A stretch of 64,000 nt of DNA from CAWAND01 sp963727915 (GTDB lineage: Bacteria > Chloroflexota > Anaerolineae > Anaerolineales > E44-bin32): positions 62,001-126,000 of the forward strand of contig CAVSID010000002.1 in NCBI GenBank assembly GCA_963727915.1, given 5' to 3'. Each line of letters opens with the position of its first letter. Position 1 is the first letter of the stretch. Of the stretch, positions 8,400-20,747 are shown piece after piece. The notes beneath the pieces were generated by a model. It saw only the letters and a program-made list of their open reading frames with translations. It did no database searches and had not been told where the DNA came from. Made by a program: the position numbers and the translations under genes.

Positions 8400-11300
8400 C
8401 TTGTCCAAAGGATCACCTCCGCCCCCGTCTCTGGGTTAATCGCCGTGATCGATGTTACATTGGGATTAGCCCTCAGAGTAGGGAATTCCACGGTCGCCCA
8501 GAAGGATCGCAGTCTTACTGTGTTTGTCTGAAGAACCCTGACATTACCCCTGGCGCCAGCTGCGAACTGCTGGGATGCCGATCGCCAAGCCTCAATTGAT
8601 GCTTGATCGGTTGGATCGAATGCGGGGAGTTGAACACCCTCCCGGGCCAGCGTGGTCTCGAGAGTGGAGCCACCGTGCTCAGATGCCCAGCGCGCCGCAG
8701 CTTCACTCCTCATACCCGTCCAAAACACTGCTTCATCTGGCGCCGTGGCCATGCTGCCCTGTACGCCCCACATGTTGGGGCCGGGCAAGAACTCGTCGGG
8801 CACCGGGTATCCGCTCAATCCCGAGAGCGCCTCATCCGCGAGCCGCCCCAAGCCCTCGGCACCCAGCTCTAGGCTCCCCTTCAGCAAGGCTCCCGATGCA
8901 AGGGCGTCGAACGCATTGCAGACATTGAGGCCATTCCGCAGCATGTCTGACCCGGCGGAGGACAGGCCAAGGGCGGAAAGGCCCGTGCCGGCGGCGCCGA
9001 CGACCGCCTGGCCCGCTGCACCCAGGCCAGCAACCGCCGAACCCACGCCACCGCCCGCCAGCCCCAACGTGGCCCCTTGGAAAACATCGCCCCACAGGTC
9101 GGCTTCATCCGCCGCTCTCTTCGCATCGCAGCCGCAGGCCCCGCTGGCGGCCAGCTCGTGGCGCAAGCCAGTGTAGCCGCCTCCAATCAGGGCGCCTCCT
9201 GCAGCGACAAGCGGCGCGGCCACTGCCGCCCCAACCAGCACGCCCGCGTGGGCCAAGGTGAACTCGGCCTGATACAAGCCTGCGAAGGCCTTCTGGCCCA
9301 GGTTGGCGTTGGGGTTGGCCAGGATGATGTTGCTCAGGTCCATGTTGTTGCAGCTGACCGGCTCAAGCTGGCGCAGGTACTTCATGGGCCCATAGCAGCG
9401 GCCGGAGGGGTCGGACCAGGTCAACGGGTTGTCGGCGGCATAGAGATACCCATTGAGGCTGGCTGGATCGAGGGGGCTGCCGGGCCAGGGGTCGGCCTGG
9501 AAGAAACGGCCCTGGGCCGGATCGAGATAGCGCGCCCGCAGGTTGATCAGACGCGTGGCATCGGTCCATTCGCCAGCGAAACCGAAGGGGGTTGAGGCGC
9601 TTCCGATCGAAGCCAACCTTCCGCCGAAGGGCTCGTAGGCGCTGGCTGATAGGATCTCGCCGCTGGGATCGGCCTGCTGCCGGACGCTGCCCAGCCCGTC
9701 CGGCAGGTCGTAGGTCCATGCGCCGGCCCTCTTCTCGGCGATCAACCCGGCGCCATACACATAGGTGGTGGTTCCGTCGCTCAACACCTGGCTCAGCGTC
9801 GAATTGAGGTCCAGCGTGTAATCGGTCTGGGCGCCGTCGACGGTCTGCTGCAGGCGGTCCCCCAGGCCGTCATAGGCGAAACTGTAAGACGACGGCAGGC
9901 CCCCGATGCCCACCAGACGGTTGGCATGGTCGTAGCTGTAGGTCGAGACGCCGTCCGAGAGCAGGTTGCCGTTGGCGTCCCAGGTATAGGCGTCGCCATT
10001 GACCGAAGTCAGCCGGTTGGCGTCGTCGTAGGCGTAGGTGTCCGATCCCGAGAGGCGGTCCTGCGTCAGCCGATTGCCCGACCGGTCGTAGCCATAGTGG
10101 AAAAACTCGCCCGAGCTGTAGTCCGCCGCGGTCAGGCGGTAGAGGTCGTCGTAGGTGTAGGCGATCACCGTCGTCCCGGATGGCGGCGGTGTGGGCGAGG
10201 CGCCCTGGGTCGCCGTGGGGGTGAAGCTCGGCGGCGCTGGGAAGGTGGCCGTCGGTGTGTCGCTCGGCGTGGGGGTGTCAGACGGGGTCGGGGTGTCGCT
10301 CGGGGTAGGTGTGTCGCTCGGGGTGAAGGTCGCCGTGAACGTCGGGGTAAAGGTGAACGTCGCCGTGAAAGTGTCCGATGGGGTCGGCGTGTAGGTCGGG
10401 GTCGAGGTGTCCGTGGGCGTGTCGGTGTCGGTCGGCGTGTCGCTCGGCGTGGCCGTGGGCGTCGGCTCCGCTTCGCCCAACGTGTAGATCTCGTCCCATA
10501 GATCGGGACTGCCGTTGCGGTTGTCGGTGTAGATCACCAGCAGGTCGGTGCCGAAGCCGGCCTTGCTGATGTTGACATCGGTGGTGTCGCTGCTGCCGGC
10601 TTCCAGCGGGAAGGGCGTACCGTCCAGCGCGCCGTCGCCGGTCACATGCTGGCCGTAGGCATCCCAACCGTCACGTTTGTCCGACCAGACGATCACGTAG
10701 GTCCAGGCGCTGTCGTGGAAAGCGACCGCCCCCGGGTAGGGGTCGTTGGTCTGGGCGCCGATGGTGATGGGTCCGGTCAGCACCGAGCCGTCGGAGGCAA
10801 TGCGGGCGGCCATCAGATCCTCGCTGGCGCCTCCGGTGGTCTCGCGCCAGACCACCAGATACTCATCCCCGGCGGGGTTGTAAGCGAGGTCCGGCTGGCT
10901 GGAGTTGGTCGGGGCGCTGTAGAGCTTGTTGGGGCTGCCCTCCAATGACCCATCGCCGGCGACGGGCTGGACGCAGGTGGCGAACTGATCCGGCCACTCA
11001 TCGCACATGAAGGCGACCATGTAGCCACCATCGGCGTTGCTCGCTACGCTGGGCGCCAGCTGGTAGAGGGGATCGTCGTTGACCACCACCTGATCCCCGA
11101 CCAGGTTCCCATCGCTGTCGATCCGCTGCCCAAGGATGTTGGCGTCGCCAGTGAGCCCGTTCTCCCACACGACGAAGAACTCTCCTGTGGTTGAGTCATA
11201 GGCCACCGCGGGCTCGTGGTTGTCCACCCCACCAGTCCCAATAGGAAAAGCGCTGCCCGTCAAACTGCCGGTGGCGTCGATGAGTTGACCGGAGATCTGC

Positions 11301-14300
11301 GCGTTATCCGACCAAACGACGAGATACTCGCCCGCGCCGTAGGCTGCAGATTGTTCGAACTGATCGCCAGCCGCGTCGGCGACGATGATCGTCGAGCCGA
11401 GCGGCTGGCCGCTGTGGTCCAGGCGGCGGGCGTAGACGTCGAAGTCGCCGTCCCAGTTTCGCCACACAGCCAGGTATTCCTCGTCGTCGGGGTCGTACAC
11501 GGCCAGGCCACGCTCCTCGTTGTCCGAGACGGCCGTAGCGATGGCCACGGGTGTCCCCGAGGTGCCCTGAGGCATGGCGGCGGGGGCGGCCCGTGAACGG
11601 CTCTCGGATGGGGCCGCGGTGGCCGTGGGGCGGGTGGGGATGATGGAACGCATCGAGGCGTCCGCTGAGTCCGGCGTCGCCGTGGGACTGGGCGCAGCGG
11701 TGGGGGACTCTGGGCTGCCACCCCGGAAGCGAAAAGGCTCCTTCCGAGCCAGGAACCGACGGCGTAGGCCGCCGGAGCGAACAGACCTCGGGCTGCATCC
11801 GCCTGCGCCCCCAAGGTTGGGGACTCTAAGGCCGTGGGGCTTGGAGAGGCGGCGGACGAGGGGGTGGCGCTGGGTGTCACGGTCGCCGTGGCGGTGGCGG
11901 CCATGCTGGGCGTCGATGTCGGCGAGGCTGTCTGAGACGCTGGGCTGGGGGCGGATGTGTTGGGCAGCGTAGCCGTCGGACTGGTTGTCTGGGTTCCGGT
12001 CGCAGCTGGTCCCCGCGTATCCATTGGAATCACTGTCGAGCTGGCGGTTAGCTCGGGTGTCTGGCTGACTGGGCTGGCCGTAGGGGTCGGGGGAGATGTC
12101 GGCCCGCTGAAAGACTCGGAGGCCTGTTCTCGGATCACCAGCGGCAGGAACAAAGCGTAGGGTAGGGGTGGCGAAGCGACCGATTCGACCGCCTGCACTC
12201 GATTGCCGACCCGGTCGTAGGTGTATTCGAAGCTGGAAAGGACGGTGGCTCCGCTGGCGTGGCTGAGGGAACGCAACCAATCAGCGGAGTCATAGCTGTA
12301 GGTGGAGACCACGCTGTTCGGCAGCGATGACTGCGTGAGGCGGCCGGCCTTGTCGTAGGCATAGCTCGTCAGCCGGCTGTCCCAGTCGGTGACCGCGTTC
12401 AACCTGTGCAGCCCGTCGAAGGCGTAGTCCACCTGCCGGGCGTCTGGATAGGTCAGGCCGACGCGATGGCCAACCGCGTCATAGGTGTAACCAACCCTGC
12501 CGCCGAAGGGATCCGTGACGGACGTCGCCCGGTTGAGATCATCGTAGGACCAGGTGGTCGTGCCGAGACCATCGTCCATCGCCAGACGATTGCCCAATCC
12601 GTCATAGGCAAAGGCTGTGTCGGGATCTGGCGAGGGGTAGTCGACCGAGGTCGAATCGATCCAGGCTGTCGTAGCCGTACGCTGTGGTGAAGCCGTTGGC
12701 GTCGGCGAGGGCTACCTGGTTTCCGATGCCGTCGTAGCTGTAGACCGTCGTGTGGCCGAGCGCATCGGCTTCAGAGGTCAAGCGATTAAGGGCATCATAG
12801 GTGTAGGTCGTGTCGTGGAGCTCAGCGTCCCGCATTCGGAGCAAGTTTCCAAGGCCGTCGTAGCTGTGCTCAGTGCGGACGTTGGTATCGGAATCCGAGA
12901 CCATGGCATTGACGTAGCCTTCAGTGACGGCCCGCAGGCGATTCACTTGGTCGTAGTCGTAGCGGGTCGTGACTCCCTCGGCATCCTGCATCCATGCCTG
13001 GTTGCCGAGACCATCGTAGGCAAAGCTCGTGATGTGCCCCAGCGGATCCGTCTGGCCGATCATCCGATCGACGCCGTCGTAGGCGAAGGTTTGCGTGTGG
13101 CCGTTGGGATCAGTCTGGCTCTTGAGGTTTCCAACGCCGTCAAACGTGTAGTGTGTGGTTGCGTCCTCGTCATCGGCGGTTGAGGGCGTGTAGGAACCAC
13201 AGGCCGAGGCGACGCTGGGATTGTCCACGACGCGCACGCTGCGATACAGGCCGTCCAGGCAGGAGGCGGTCGCCGTCCCATCTGGATCGACCATCCGGAC
13301 CACGTGGCCCAGCCCGTCATGGGTGAATTCGGAACGCACGTTTTGATCCGGATGGCCCGGGTCGAACGCCGGCGGTGAGGTTGTGTCGATGGATTGGCCG
13401 GTGAGGTTCTGAACCAATGTCTCCGGCCGATGCAGGGCATCGAAGTAGGTCCGATCAATTCTGCCCAGGGTATCTAGCCTGGCGATCGGGTCGCCGGCCG
13501 AGTCATAGACTGTCTGCGTTCGTACGTTCTGATCTGGGAAGGCTGGATCGAACGTCGGCGGGGTGACTGCGGCGATCGGCTGTCCGGTCAGGTTCTGAAC
13601 GACGAAGGTGTCCCGATCGAGAGGATCGAAGTACCGGCGGGTCGTCCGGCCGAGGGTGTCGGTGACGGCGATCTGGTTGCCGGCGATATCGTAGGTGGTC
13701 TCTGTCAGGACATTCTCATCCGGCGAGGCCGGGTTGAAGGCTGGTGGTGTCGGGTCGGCGATCGACTGGCCGGTCAGGTTTTGGACGAACGCCACAGGGC
13801 GGCGGAGGGTATCGTAATAGGTTCTCGTGACGTGCCCGAGGGTGTCGACGACAGCGATTCTGTTCCCGACCGCGTCGTACGCGTAGTCCGTGGGCAGGTT
13901 GCGATCCGGATGGCTCGGATCGTAGGTCGGAGGGGTCGGGTTGGATACGGTTTGGCCGTAGAGATTGCCAACCACGGTCATCGGGCGATTGAGGGCGTCG
14001 TAGTAGGTCCGTGTAGTTCGACCCAGCGTGTCGATGACAGCGATCCGGTTGCCGGCGTCATCGTAGACGTAGTCCATGCGGAGGTTCTCGTCTGGCGAGG
14101 TCGAACTGAATGCGGGTGGAGTGGTCATCGTGACGGACTGGCCCACCAGGTTGTCAACCACGGTCACTGGCCGATTGTCCCGGTCGTAGTAGATCCGCGT
14201 GATTCTCCCCAAGGTGTCGATGGTGGCGATCGTGTTGCCGGCTTCGTCGTAGACGAACTGCGTCCTCACATTCTCGTCCGGGAAGGAGGGGGAATAGCTC

Positions 14301-17300
14301 GGTGGCGTGCCGATGCTGATCGCCTGGCCTAATAGATTCACGACGACGGTTTCCGGCCGATTGAGGTCGTCGAAGTAGGTGCGCGTGACCTGGCCGAGCG
14401 TGTCGGCAACGGCGATCTGGTTGCCGGCGGCGTCGAAGGCATAGTCGGTGCGAATGTTTCTGTCAGGGTGAGCAGAGTCGTAGGCAGGAGGGCTGGAGGC
14501 GCTGATGGGTTGGCCCACCAAGTTGTTGACCACGGCTACGGGACGGTTGGCGTCGTCGTAATAAGTCCGTTTGATGGTCCCGGCGGGGTCGATCGTGGCC
14601 AGAAGATTTCCGACCTCGTCAAAGACGAAGGATGTCACCCGGTCCCGGTCCGTCTCGGATGCGGGGACGTAGTTGGCTGAGTCGCATGGATCCGTGACTG
14701 GCGTAGTGCCGTCCCCACTGGCGTTGACGACGGTGCGCACGATGCGGCTGGCAGCGTCGTAGCAGGTCCAGCTGGCTCGACCCAGCGGATCGGTCATGGT
14801 CACCTGACGACCGAGCTCGTCGTAGGTGTAAATCGTCGTCTGGAGCAGCGCGTCCGTCATGCTGACGAGATTGCCCAATGGGTCGTAGGTGAACGTGGTC
14901 GTGTTCCCAAGCGGGTCCGTGACCGTCTTCAGGAGTTCTTCCGGCGCGGGCGCGTCACCAGTATCGGTGTAGGTGTATTGCGTGGTTTGACTGAGGCCGT
15001 CGGTGGTCGAAATGAGCCGTGTCCCGGAATAATCGAAGGTGGTCAGATAACCATTTGGGTCGACCACCGAGGTCATATTGTTCGACGTGTCATAGCCGAA
15101 ATCGGTCTGTTCTCCCTCGGCGTCAACCATCTGGCTCAGCGTTTCCCCGTCGCTGGCCCACTGGAGGTCCACCGTGTTCCCGCCCGGATCGGTGATCGCA
15201 CTCGGGCGAAGATGCGGATCGAAGGCTTTGGTCTCGGGGTTTCCCAACGCGTCGGTGTTAGAGACCAGGGTGCCGCGGCCGTCGTAGTCATGTGTGGCGG
15301 AGTGCCCCAGCGCATCTTCTACGGTGGTCGTCCCGGCCGAGTTGTAGGTGAGCGCCGCTATCTGCTCGCCCTCGCCGTTGGTCTGAGAGAGAGCGTGTGC
15401 ATCGTAGACCGTGATGTTGGAGAAATAGCTCTCGGCGGTGGGCGAACTCACATCCTGGTCGTTAATGAATGTCAAGTAGGTCATGGGGCCCGTGAAGTAC
15501 AGGCCGATGGGAATGCGGTAGTGCTTCCAGCCCGGGGCGCTGGTGGCGTAGATGTCAAAGTCGCCGCTGGCCACATCCGTGCCATAAAGGCGGATGAAGC
15601 GATTGTTGCTGTAGTGATTGTCATCGTCGAATCCGATGCCGTGGATCTCGCCTTGGACTGGACTCTTGAAATCGAACTCAAGCATGGTCGAGCTGGAGAC
15701 CTGATAAGGGAAGTCGATCTTCTTCCAAGTGTTTCCGGTCAGATGGAGGGTGGCGCCGTCGTCCTCGATGGCCACAGTGGGGGCGATGTCTTGGGCCGGA
15801 TCGTATGAGCTGAGCGTGGCTGAGGAGAAATCTACGGGGGACACCGTGTCGGATTCGTACTCGGTGGCCACCTGCACAATGCCGCGCGGATCGGTGACCT
15901 GGGTCAGCTCGTCGTGGTTGTTGTAGGTGTAGGACCACACGCCGCCTAGCACATCGGTGACCGAGGTCAGCCGCCCCTGGCCATCGTAGCCGTACTCAAC
16001 CTGCCGGCCGGACGAATCCTCGACCTGGTCCAACTGGCCGTCGACGTTGTAATTGAGCTGCAAATCGCGGCCGCTCATGCTGTCGGTGACGGTTGACAGG
16101 CGGTTGCTCGAGTCGTAGTCGTAAGTCCAGGCGAAGCCTTGCCGATCATTCCAAGTGGTCACCTGTCCCTGCTCATCGAACACGAAGGTCGACTGATCCG
16201 GCAAGGTCAGGGTGTATTCGACAGGTGGCCCCGGATCCTTGGTCAGGTTGGCAAGCACGCCGCTGTCGGGCAGGTAGGATCCATCCGACCCGATGAAGAA
16301 CCGGTAGCGGCTTGAGGTGACCCCTTTGACGAAGACCGCATCCGACTGGCCGAAGCGATCGTCGGGGAGGATCAGGCGAATGTCATGGTTGTCGGTCCAG
16401 CCTGGCCCCAGCGGCTGTTCGTCGATCGACGTGCTGGCAGCGGAGTAGGAGCGCTGGAATGTGAGAGGCTGGCTCTGGGTCGGGATCTCGAGATCGTTGA
16501 CCGAGTAGGAGAAAATCCCGGTGCGCGTGTTGATCGGATCGCCGGCGTAGCCTTGTGTTGGCGAGAATGTGTCCATGGGACAGGTACGGCTGTCCCCGGT
16601 GCCGTTCTTAGGGCTGTCGGAGCAAGCGGCTTGGAGAAGGCTGGGGTCATAGATGGCGGGCTGCTCAGGCGCCAGGACGACGATGGCCGTTCCGCTGGTG
16701 GCTGCTCCCCCCAATGGGATATCGGCGCGGGTCCAGGATAGCCCGACATCTTGCGAATACGCGAACGACCTGGTCGAACCGCTGGCATAGATGTCTCCCT
16801 GGTAGCCATCCGCGCCGGCAGCGTAGACACCGCCGGGGACTGACAGCCCGGTGACCTTGACGAAACCGTTGGTCGTGCCCGTGGTTGAGGAGTACAAGGA
16901 GCCCTTGGCTTGGACCCACACACGGTCCAGCCGGACGGGGTCGGCGAAGACGTCCTTGTAAGTATCAAGATACTGGGTGCCCTTAGACCAGGAGGCACCG
17001 GCATCCGTGCTCTCGATGATGGGATTTCCCACCAGATGATCCAGGACGCCGAACAGATGGTAGGGATCGGTCCACAGGCCCGTAACATAGCGCCACGTGT
17101 CCCACAGTTCGCGCAGCCAACTGCAGGTAAAGTGCCAGCTAAGCCCGTTGTCGAAACTTCGCCAGAAGGTTTTGCGGTGGCACGGCCACCCCAAAACGAT
17201 GTTGTTGTAGCTGTTGCCCATGATGTACCAGACGCCGTCGAAACCCCAGACGTCGCCGGGGACGGCTTCAGCGGTTTGCGGCGTGGTGTCGGGTGGCTCG

Positions 17301-17995
17301 AACAGAGGCAGATCGACGCCACCCCAGGTCGCGCCGCCGTCGGAAGAGACGGCGGCTGTGGGATCCGTGTTGAAGACTTCGCCCATATCCGGCCCCGAGG
17401 CGACGACGGTGAATGGGGGCGCCCGATCCCAGAAGACCGAGTTCCAGCCGGATTGTGAGAAAGGCATGGTCACCAGTGCCCAGTTCAGGCCGGCGTCCGT
17501 CGTGCGGAAGAGCCCGGATGGGGTGACGGCCACCAACGTATCGTGGTTGGCGGGGTTGACTGCCAGACTACGGATTTGGACGTTCCCCAGCCCATTGCTT
17601 CTCTGCTCCCACGCCCCCCCGGCGTACAACCAAACTCCGGCATTGTTAGTGCCGGCCCAGACACGCGCCGTCGAAATGGTTTGAGGGTCGGTGGGCAGCT
17701 TGTCTTGGGCGGTTCGATCGACGCGGCGCGGGCTGGGTCGGGAGACGGCGGGGCGTACGACTGCGGCCGAAGGCTCGGCGTCTTGGAAAGGCGCTGGGGA
17801 TGCGTAGCGCGTGTCAGGGTTGGAGGCCGCTTCTGCAGGCACACCAATTGCCGGGATGCTACCTGAAAGCAAGGAGAGCAAAACCAGGGCGTGCATAGCC
17901 CTGGTTGACCAATGACGCCGTCTTTGTCTTGCAGGGATGTGGACTGTCCGCCCTGGGGACAGAGGCCGGACACTACCGGGATGATGAAGGGGCAT
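8396..17995 (-). CDS. Giant secreted RHS/YD-repeat polymorphic toxin
   Basis: Roughly 3,200 aa from ATG 17995 (AGGAAGGG ribosome site). The signal peptide is near residues 35-60 (HALVLLSLLSGSIPAIGVPAEA). Then come five Asp-box repeats (17510-16735), a DUF6531-type entry (GDPINTRTGIFSYS, about 16540), YD repeats, a lectin-like insert (15720-15400), seven 62-aa YD repeats (14640-13340), an FLPLVI motif and Thr/Pro linker (12150-11600), a VVW-type beta-propeller (11560-10480), a second linker, an RHS core ending NPLTWSDPSG (9405) and a hydrophobic pre-toxin. The unique C-terminal tip (from about 8745) carries FWTGMRSEAA, GGSTLETTLAREG and FPTLRANPNV. Two compensating frame breaks, near 12645 and 11730, are probably sequence errors. 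The tip's activity is unassigned. Confidence 0.85.
10190..10470 (-). repeat. Thr/Pro-Ser low-complexity linker repeat in the RHS gene
   Basis: Tandem TPTPSDTP-type units (period 6-8 codons, with GGGGTGTCGCTCGGCGT-like DNA on the + strand). They separate the beta-propeller from the RHS core. Such linkers are typical of secreted Chloroflexota proteins. Confidence 0.8.
13340..14641 (-). repeat. Seven tandem 186-bp (62-aa) YD repeats
   Basis: Each unit follows the order YD.AGN.IA..DTLGR, then TRTYYD.LNRP, then NL.GQ and PP.(9)PDEN. The PD-E/R-N boundary recurs every 186 bp at about 13342, 13528, 13714, 13900, 14086, 14272 and 14458. The first and last copies are the most diverged. The DNA is diverged enough that this is not a recent expansion. 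Confidence 0.85.
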
Positions 17996-18397
17996 GATCC
18001 CTTCCTGCGCTGACCGGGTCAGGCAGCCCCAAAGATGACGAGCCGCCCGTTCGAAGGGAAGTCGGGCGGATCCTGGTGCGCTCAGAGTCGCCCCCTTCAC
18101 ACAATCGATGAGCAGATCAGACGATCTCGGCACCCCGAGATACGTGTTCAGTGCGACTAGGACCAATGTACTACACGCCATGGCCGAAAGCAACCGGAAT
18201 CGGTTGCAGGCGCTCGAACTGGTCCTAGGCTCCTTCGAGATGATGAGGGGTTGGACCGAACACCCCACGCCTCACACGTCGACGGAAAGCGTGGGATGAA
18301 TAGAGGCGTGGCAGTTGCGTGTTGTCCAGCGAAGGACGAAAATCGGGTATCTTCTCAGGGCGACGAAGTTCGTGCTTGTTGGGGAGGTGAGGCGGGC
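17996..18397. other. Divergent intergenic region, RHS toxin / oxidoreductase
   Basis: This 402-bp region separates two divergently transcribed genes and must hold both promoters. Open frames exist on both strands (the RHS frame extends to 18268) but lack ribosome sites. I see no convincing -35/-10 pair or palindrome. Confidence 0.5.
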
Positions 18398-19564
18398 ATG
18401 CCGACAACAGCAGATGTCATCGTCATCGGGGGCGGGGTCCACGGCGCCAGCCTCGCCTTTCATTTGGCGGAACGCGGAGTGAAGGTGCTTGTCCTAGAGA
18501 AGAACTTTCTTGCCGCCGGTGCTACCGGCCGGTCAAGCGGCTTGGTGCGCATGCACTACGATCAGAGGCAAAGTTCCGAGCTCGCCTGGGAGTCCTTCCG
18601 GTATTTTCGAGACTGGGGGGCGAGGGTCGGCGGACACTGTGGTTTTGAACGTACGGGTTTCCTCGAGATCGTCTCATCCGAACACATGGATGCCCTGCGT
18701 GCCAACGTAGCGATGCACCAGGCGATCGGTATTCCCAGCCTGATGATCACAGGCGACGACGTGCGGCGATTGGCGCCGTCATTTGCCACGGACGACATCG
18801 AGTGGGCGGCCTATGAGCCCGAATCAGGCTATGCCGATCCCGCCGGCACTACCAGCTCTCTGATGAGTGCTGCCCGCGAGCGCGGGGCGCGATTGGAGCA
18901 GGGGTCAGCGGTGACGGCGGTGACGGTTGAGGCCGGCAGAGTGTTCGGGGTCGAGACGAGCCAAGACAGCTATTCAGCGCCGATCGTAGTCAACGCCGCC
19001 GGCCCGTGGGCGTCGGGCGTCAATGTGCTGGCCGGTGTCGAGTTGCCGTACGACACCTGGCGGCACGACACGATGTTTGTCGTGCGTCCCCCGGAACTGA
19101 GCCTCAGCCACCCGGCGGCCATCGATGATGTGCACGATATGTACTTTCGCCCTGAGGGGGGTCTGACGTTGGTCGGACTAGAAGATGGCAACCCGCTCGG
19201 CGAATCGCCAGAGAGTGACGCAGACCACGCCAAGCCGGGGTTTGTCGAACGGGCGATTGACCGGATCTGCCTCAGGATCCCGGCAATGGAAGGCGCCAGC
19301 TTGCACAGCGCGCACGGCGGGTACGACGGCATTACGCCCGATCAATATCCGTTGCTCGGGCCGTACGGACCGGAAGGCTTCTACCTTGATTGTGGATTCA
19401 GCGGAACGGGGTTCAAGATTGCGCCAGCCGTCGGCGTGTGCATGGCAGAGTGGATTCTGGACGGCGCCCCAAAGACGGTCGACATCAGTGTGTTCTCGCC
19501 GACCCGGTTCGATGAAGGACGGGCGATCGTCCGCCAGCATCCCTACCAGAAAACTTGGCGCTAG
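18398..19564 (+). CDS. FAD-dependent oxidoreductase, DAO/sarcosine-oxidase type
   Basis: The ATG at 18398 is preceded by GGGGAGGTGAGG and starts the FAD-binding motif directly (DVIVIGGGVHGASLAFHLAERG, GxGxxG, then VLVLEK). The 388-aa length fits monomeric sarcosine oxidase and glycine oxidase relatives. A second conserved block, FYLDCGFSGTGFKIAPAVG, forms the C-terminal FAD contact of the DAO family, and GGYDGITPDQYPLLGP matches the substrate-domain signature. It would oxidise an amine or amino acid, with O2 or another acceptor; the substrate is not evident. It stands alone, converging on the sphingolipid genes with only 4 nt between stops. Confidence 0.85.
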   Translation: MPTTADVIVIGGGVHGASLAFHLAERGVKVLVLEKNFLAAGATGRSSGLVRMHYDQRQSSELAWESFRYFRDWGARVGGHCGFERTGFLEIVSSEHMDALRANVAMHQAIGIPSLMITGDDVRRLAPSFATDDIEWAAYEPESGYADPAGTTSSLMSAARERGARLEQGSAVTAVTVEAGRVFGVETSQDSYSAPIVVNAAGPWASGVNVLAGVELPYDTWRHDTMFVVRPPELSLSHPAAIDDVHDMYFRPEGGLTLVGLEDGNPLGESPESDADHAKPGFVERAIDRICLRIPAMEGASLHSAHGGYDGITPDQYPLLGPYGPEGFYLDCGFSGTGFKIAPAVGVCMAEWILDGAPKTVDISVFSPTRFDEGRAIVRQHPYQKTWR

Positions 19565-19568
19565 CGCA

Positions 19569-20747
19569 TCAGATCATCCCCAGGTTGCGGCCGACGACTT
19601 CGAAGGTCGACATCACCTGGTCAAGCTCCTCGTCCGTATGGGTCGCCATATAGCTCGTTCGCAGCATCTCCTGGCCCTCGGGCACGGCCGGCGAAAGTAC
19701 CGGATTGACAAAGACGCCGGCATCGAACAATCCCTTCCACATACCAATCGTCCGCATCGTGTCGCCGATGATGATTGGGATGATCGGCGTGACGGAAGGG
19801 CCGGTGTCGAAGCCCAGGGCCTGATAGCCCTTCCGCATCCTTTCGCCAATCTTGTTCACCCGCTCGATCCTGTGTGGCTCTTCCTTCATCACGTCCAGCG
19901 CCGCCAGAACGGCGGCCGTGTTGGAAGCCGGCAGGCTGGCACTGAAGATCAGCGAGCGCGCGTGGTGTTTGATGTAGTGCACCACCTGATCATCCCCGGC
20001 GACAAAGCCGCCGATCGAGGCGAAGGACTTGCTGAAGGTCGACATGATCAGGTCAACCTGATCTGTAAGGCCGAAATGGGCCGCCGTCCCGCGACCACCG
20101 CCCAAGACACCCATGGCATGGGCGTCATCCACCATTAGCCGAGCGCCATGCCGTCTGCAGAGCTCGACAATGCCGGGCAAATTCGCCAGGTCACCACCCA
20201 TGCTGAACAGCCCGTCGACCACGACCAGCTTCCCCTTTCCTTCGGGAATGCCGGAAAGGACGCGTTCCAGGTCATCCATGTCGTTGTGCCGGTAGCGGCG
20301 GGTTTCGCCGTAGCTCAGGCGCGCCCCGTCTACGATGCTGGCGTGATCGTCCTTGTCCAGGACAACCTCGTCGCCGCGGCCGATCAGGGCGCTGATGACG
20401 CCCAGATTGGTCTGCATCCCCGTCGAAAACACCAACGCCGACTCCTTGCCAACCCAGTCGGCGAGGCGGCGTTCGAGTTCCTCGTGCATCTCGAGGGTGC
20501 CGTTCAGGAAGCGGGATCCGGTACAACTCGTGCCAAAATCCTGGATGGCCTGGGCCGAGGCCTGGCGAACCTTGGGGTGGGTGGTCAACCCTAGGTAGTT
20601 GTTGGAGCCACACATGATCAACTTCCGTCCCTGGTAGGACGCCTGGGTGCCTTCACTGCCTGACAAAGGGATGAAGTAGGGGTAATAGCCGCCTTCTTCG
20701 GCTTCTCGGGCTATCGTGTACTGGTCGCACTTCTCAAAAAGATCCAT
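19569..20747 (-). CDS. spt: Serine palmitoyltransferase-like PLP enzyme
   Basis: A 392-aa alpha-oxoamine synthase. Start chosen at ATG 20747 (MDLFEKCDQY, AGAAGGTGAG upstream), overlapping the SDR gene by 14 nt. The sequence tracks bacterial SPT much more closely than glycine C-acetyltransferase: GSNNYLGLTTHP, CTGSRFLNGTLEMHEELE, DDHASIVDGARLS, VVDGLFSMGGD, DDAHAMGV, the PLP lysine in STFSKSFASIGG, RSLIFSASLPAS and FVNPVLSPAVP. SPT condenses L-serine with an acyl-CoA or acyl-ACP to 3-ketosphinganine, the first step of sphingoid-base synthesis. The adjacent reductase supports this. KBL or BioF activity remains a less likely alternative. Confidence 0.8.
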   Translation of the reverse strand: MDLFEKCDQYTIAREAEEGGYYPYFIPLSGSEGTQASYQGRKLIMCGSNNYLGLTTHPKVRQASAQAIQDFGTSCTGSRFLNGTLEMHEELERRLADWVGKESALVFSTGMQTNLGVISALIGRGDEVVLDKDDHASIVDGARLSYGETRRYRHNDMDDLERVLSGIPEGKGKLVVVDGLFSMGGDLANLPGIVELCRRHGARLMVDDAHAMGVLGGGRGTAAHFGLTDQVDLIMSTFSKSFASIGGFVAGDDQVVHYIKHHARSLIFSASLPASNTAAVLAALDVMKEEPHRIERVNKIGERMRKGYQALGFDTGPSVTPIIPIIIGDTMRTIGMWKGLFDAGVFVNPVLSPAVPEGQEMLRTSYMATHTDEELDQVMSTFEVVGRNLGMI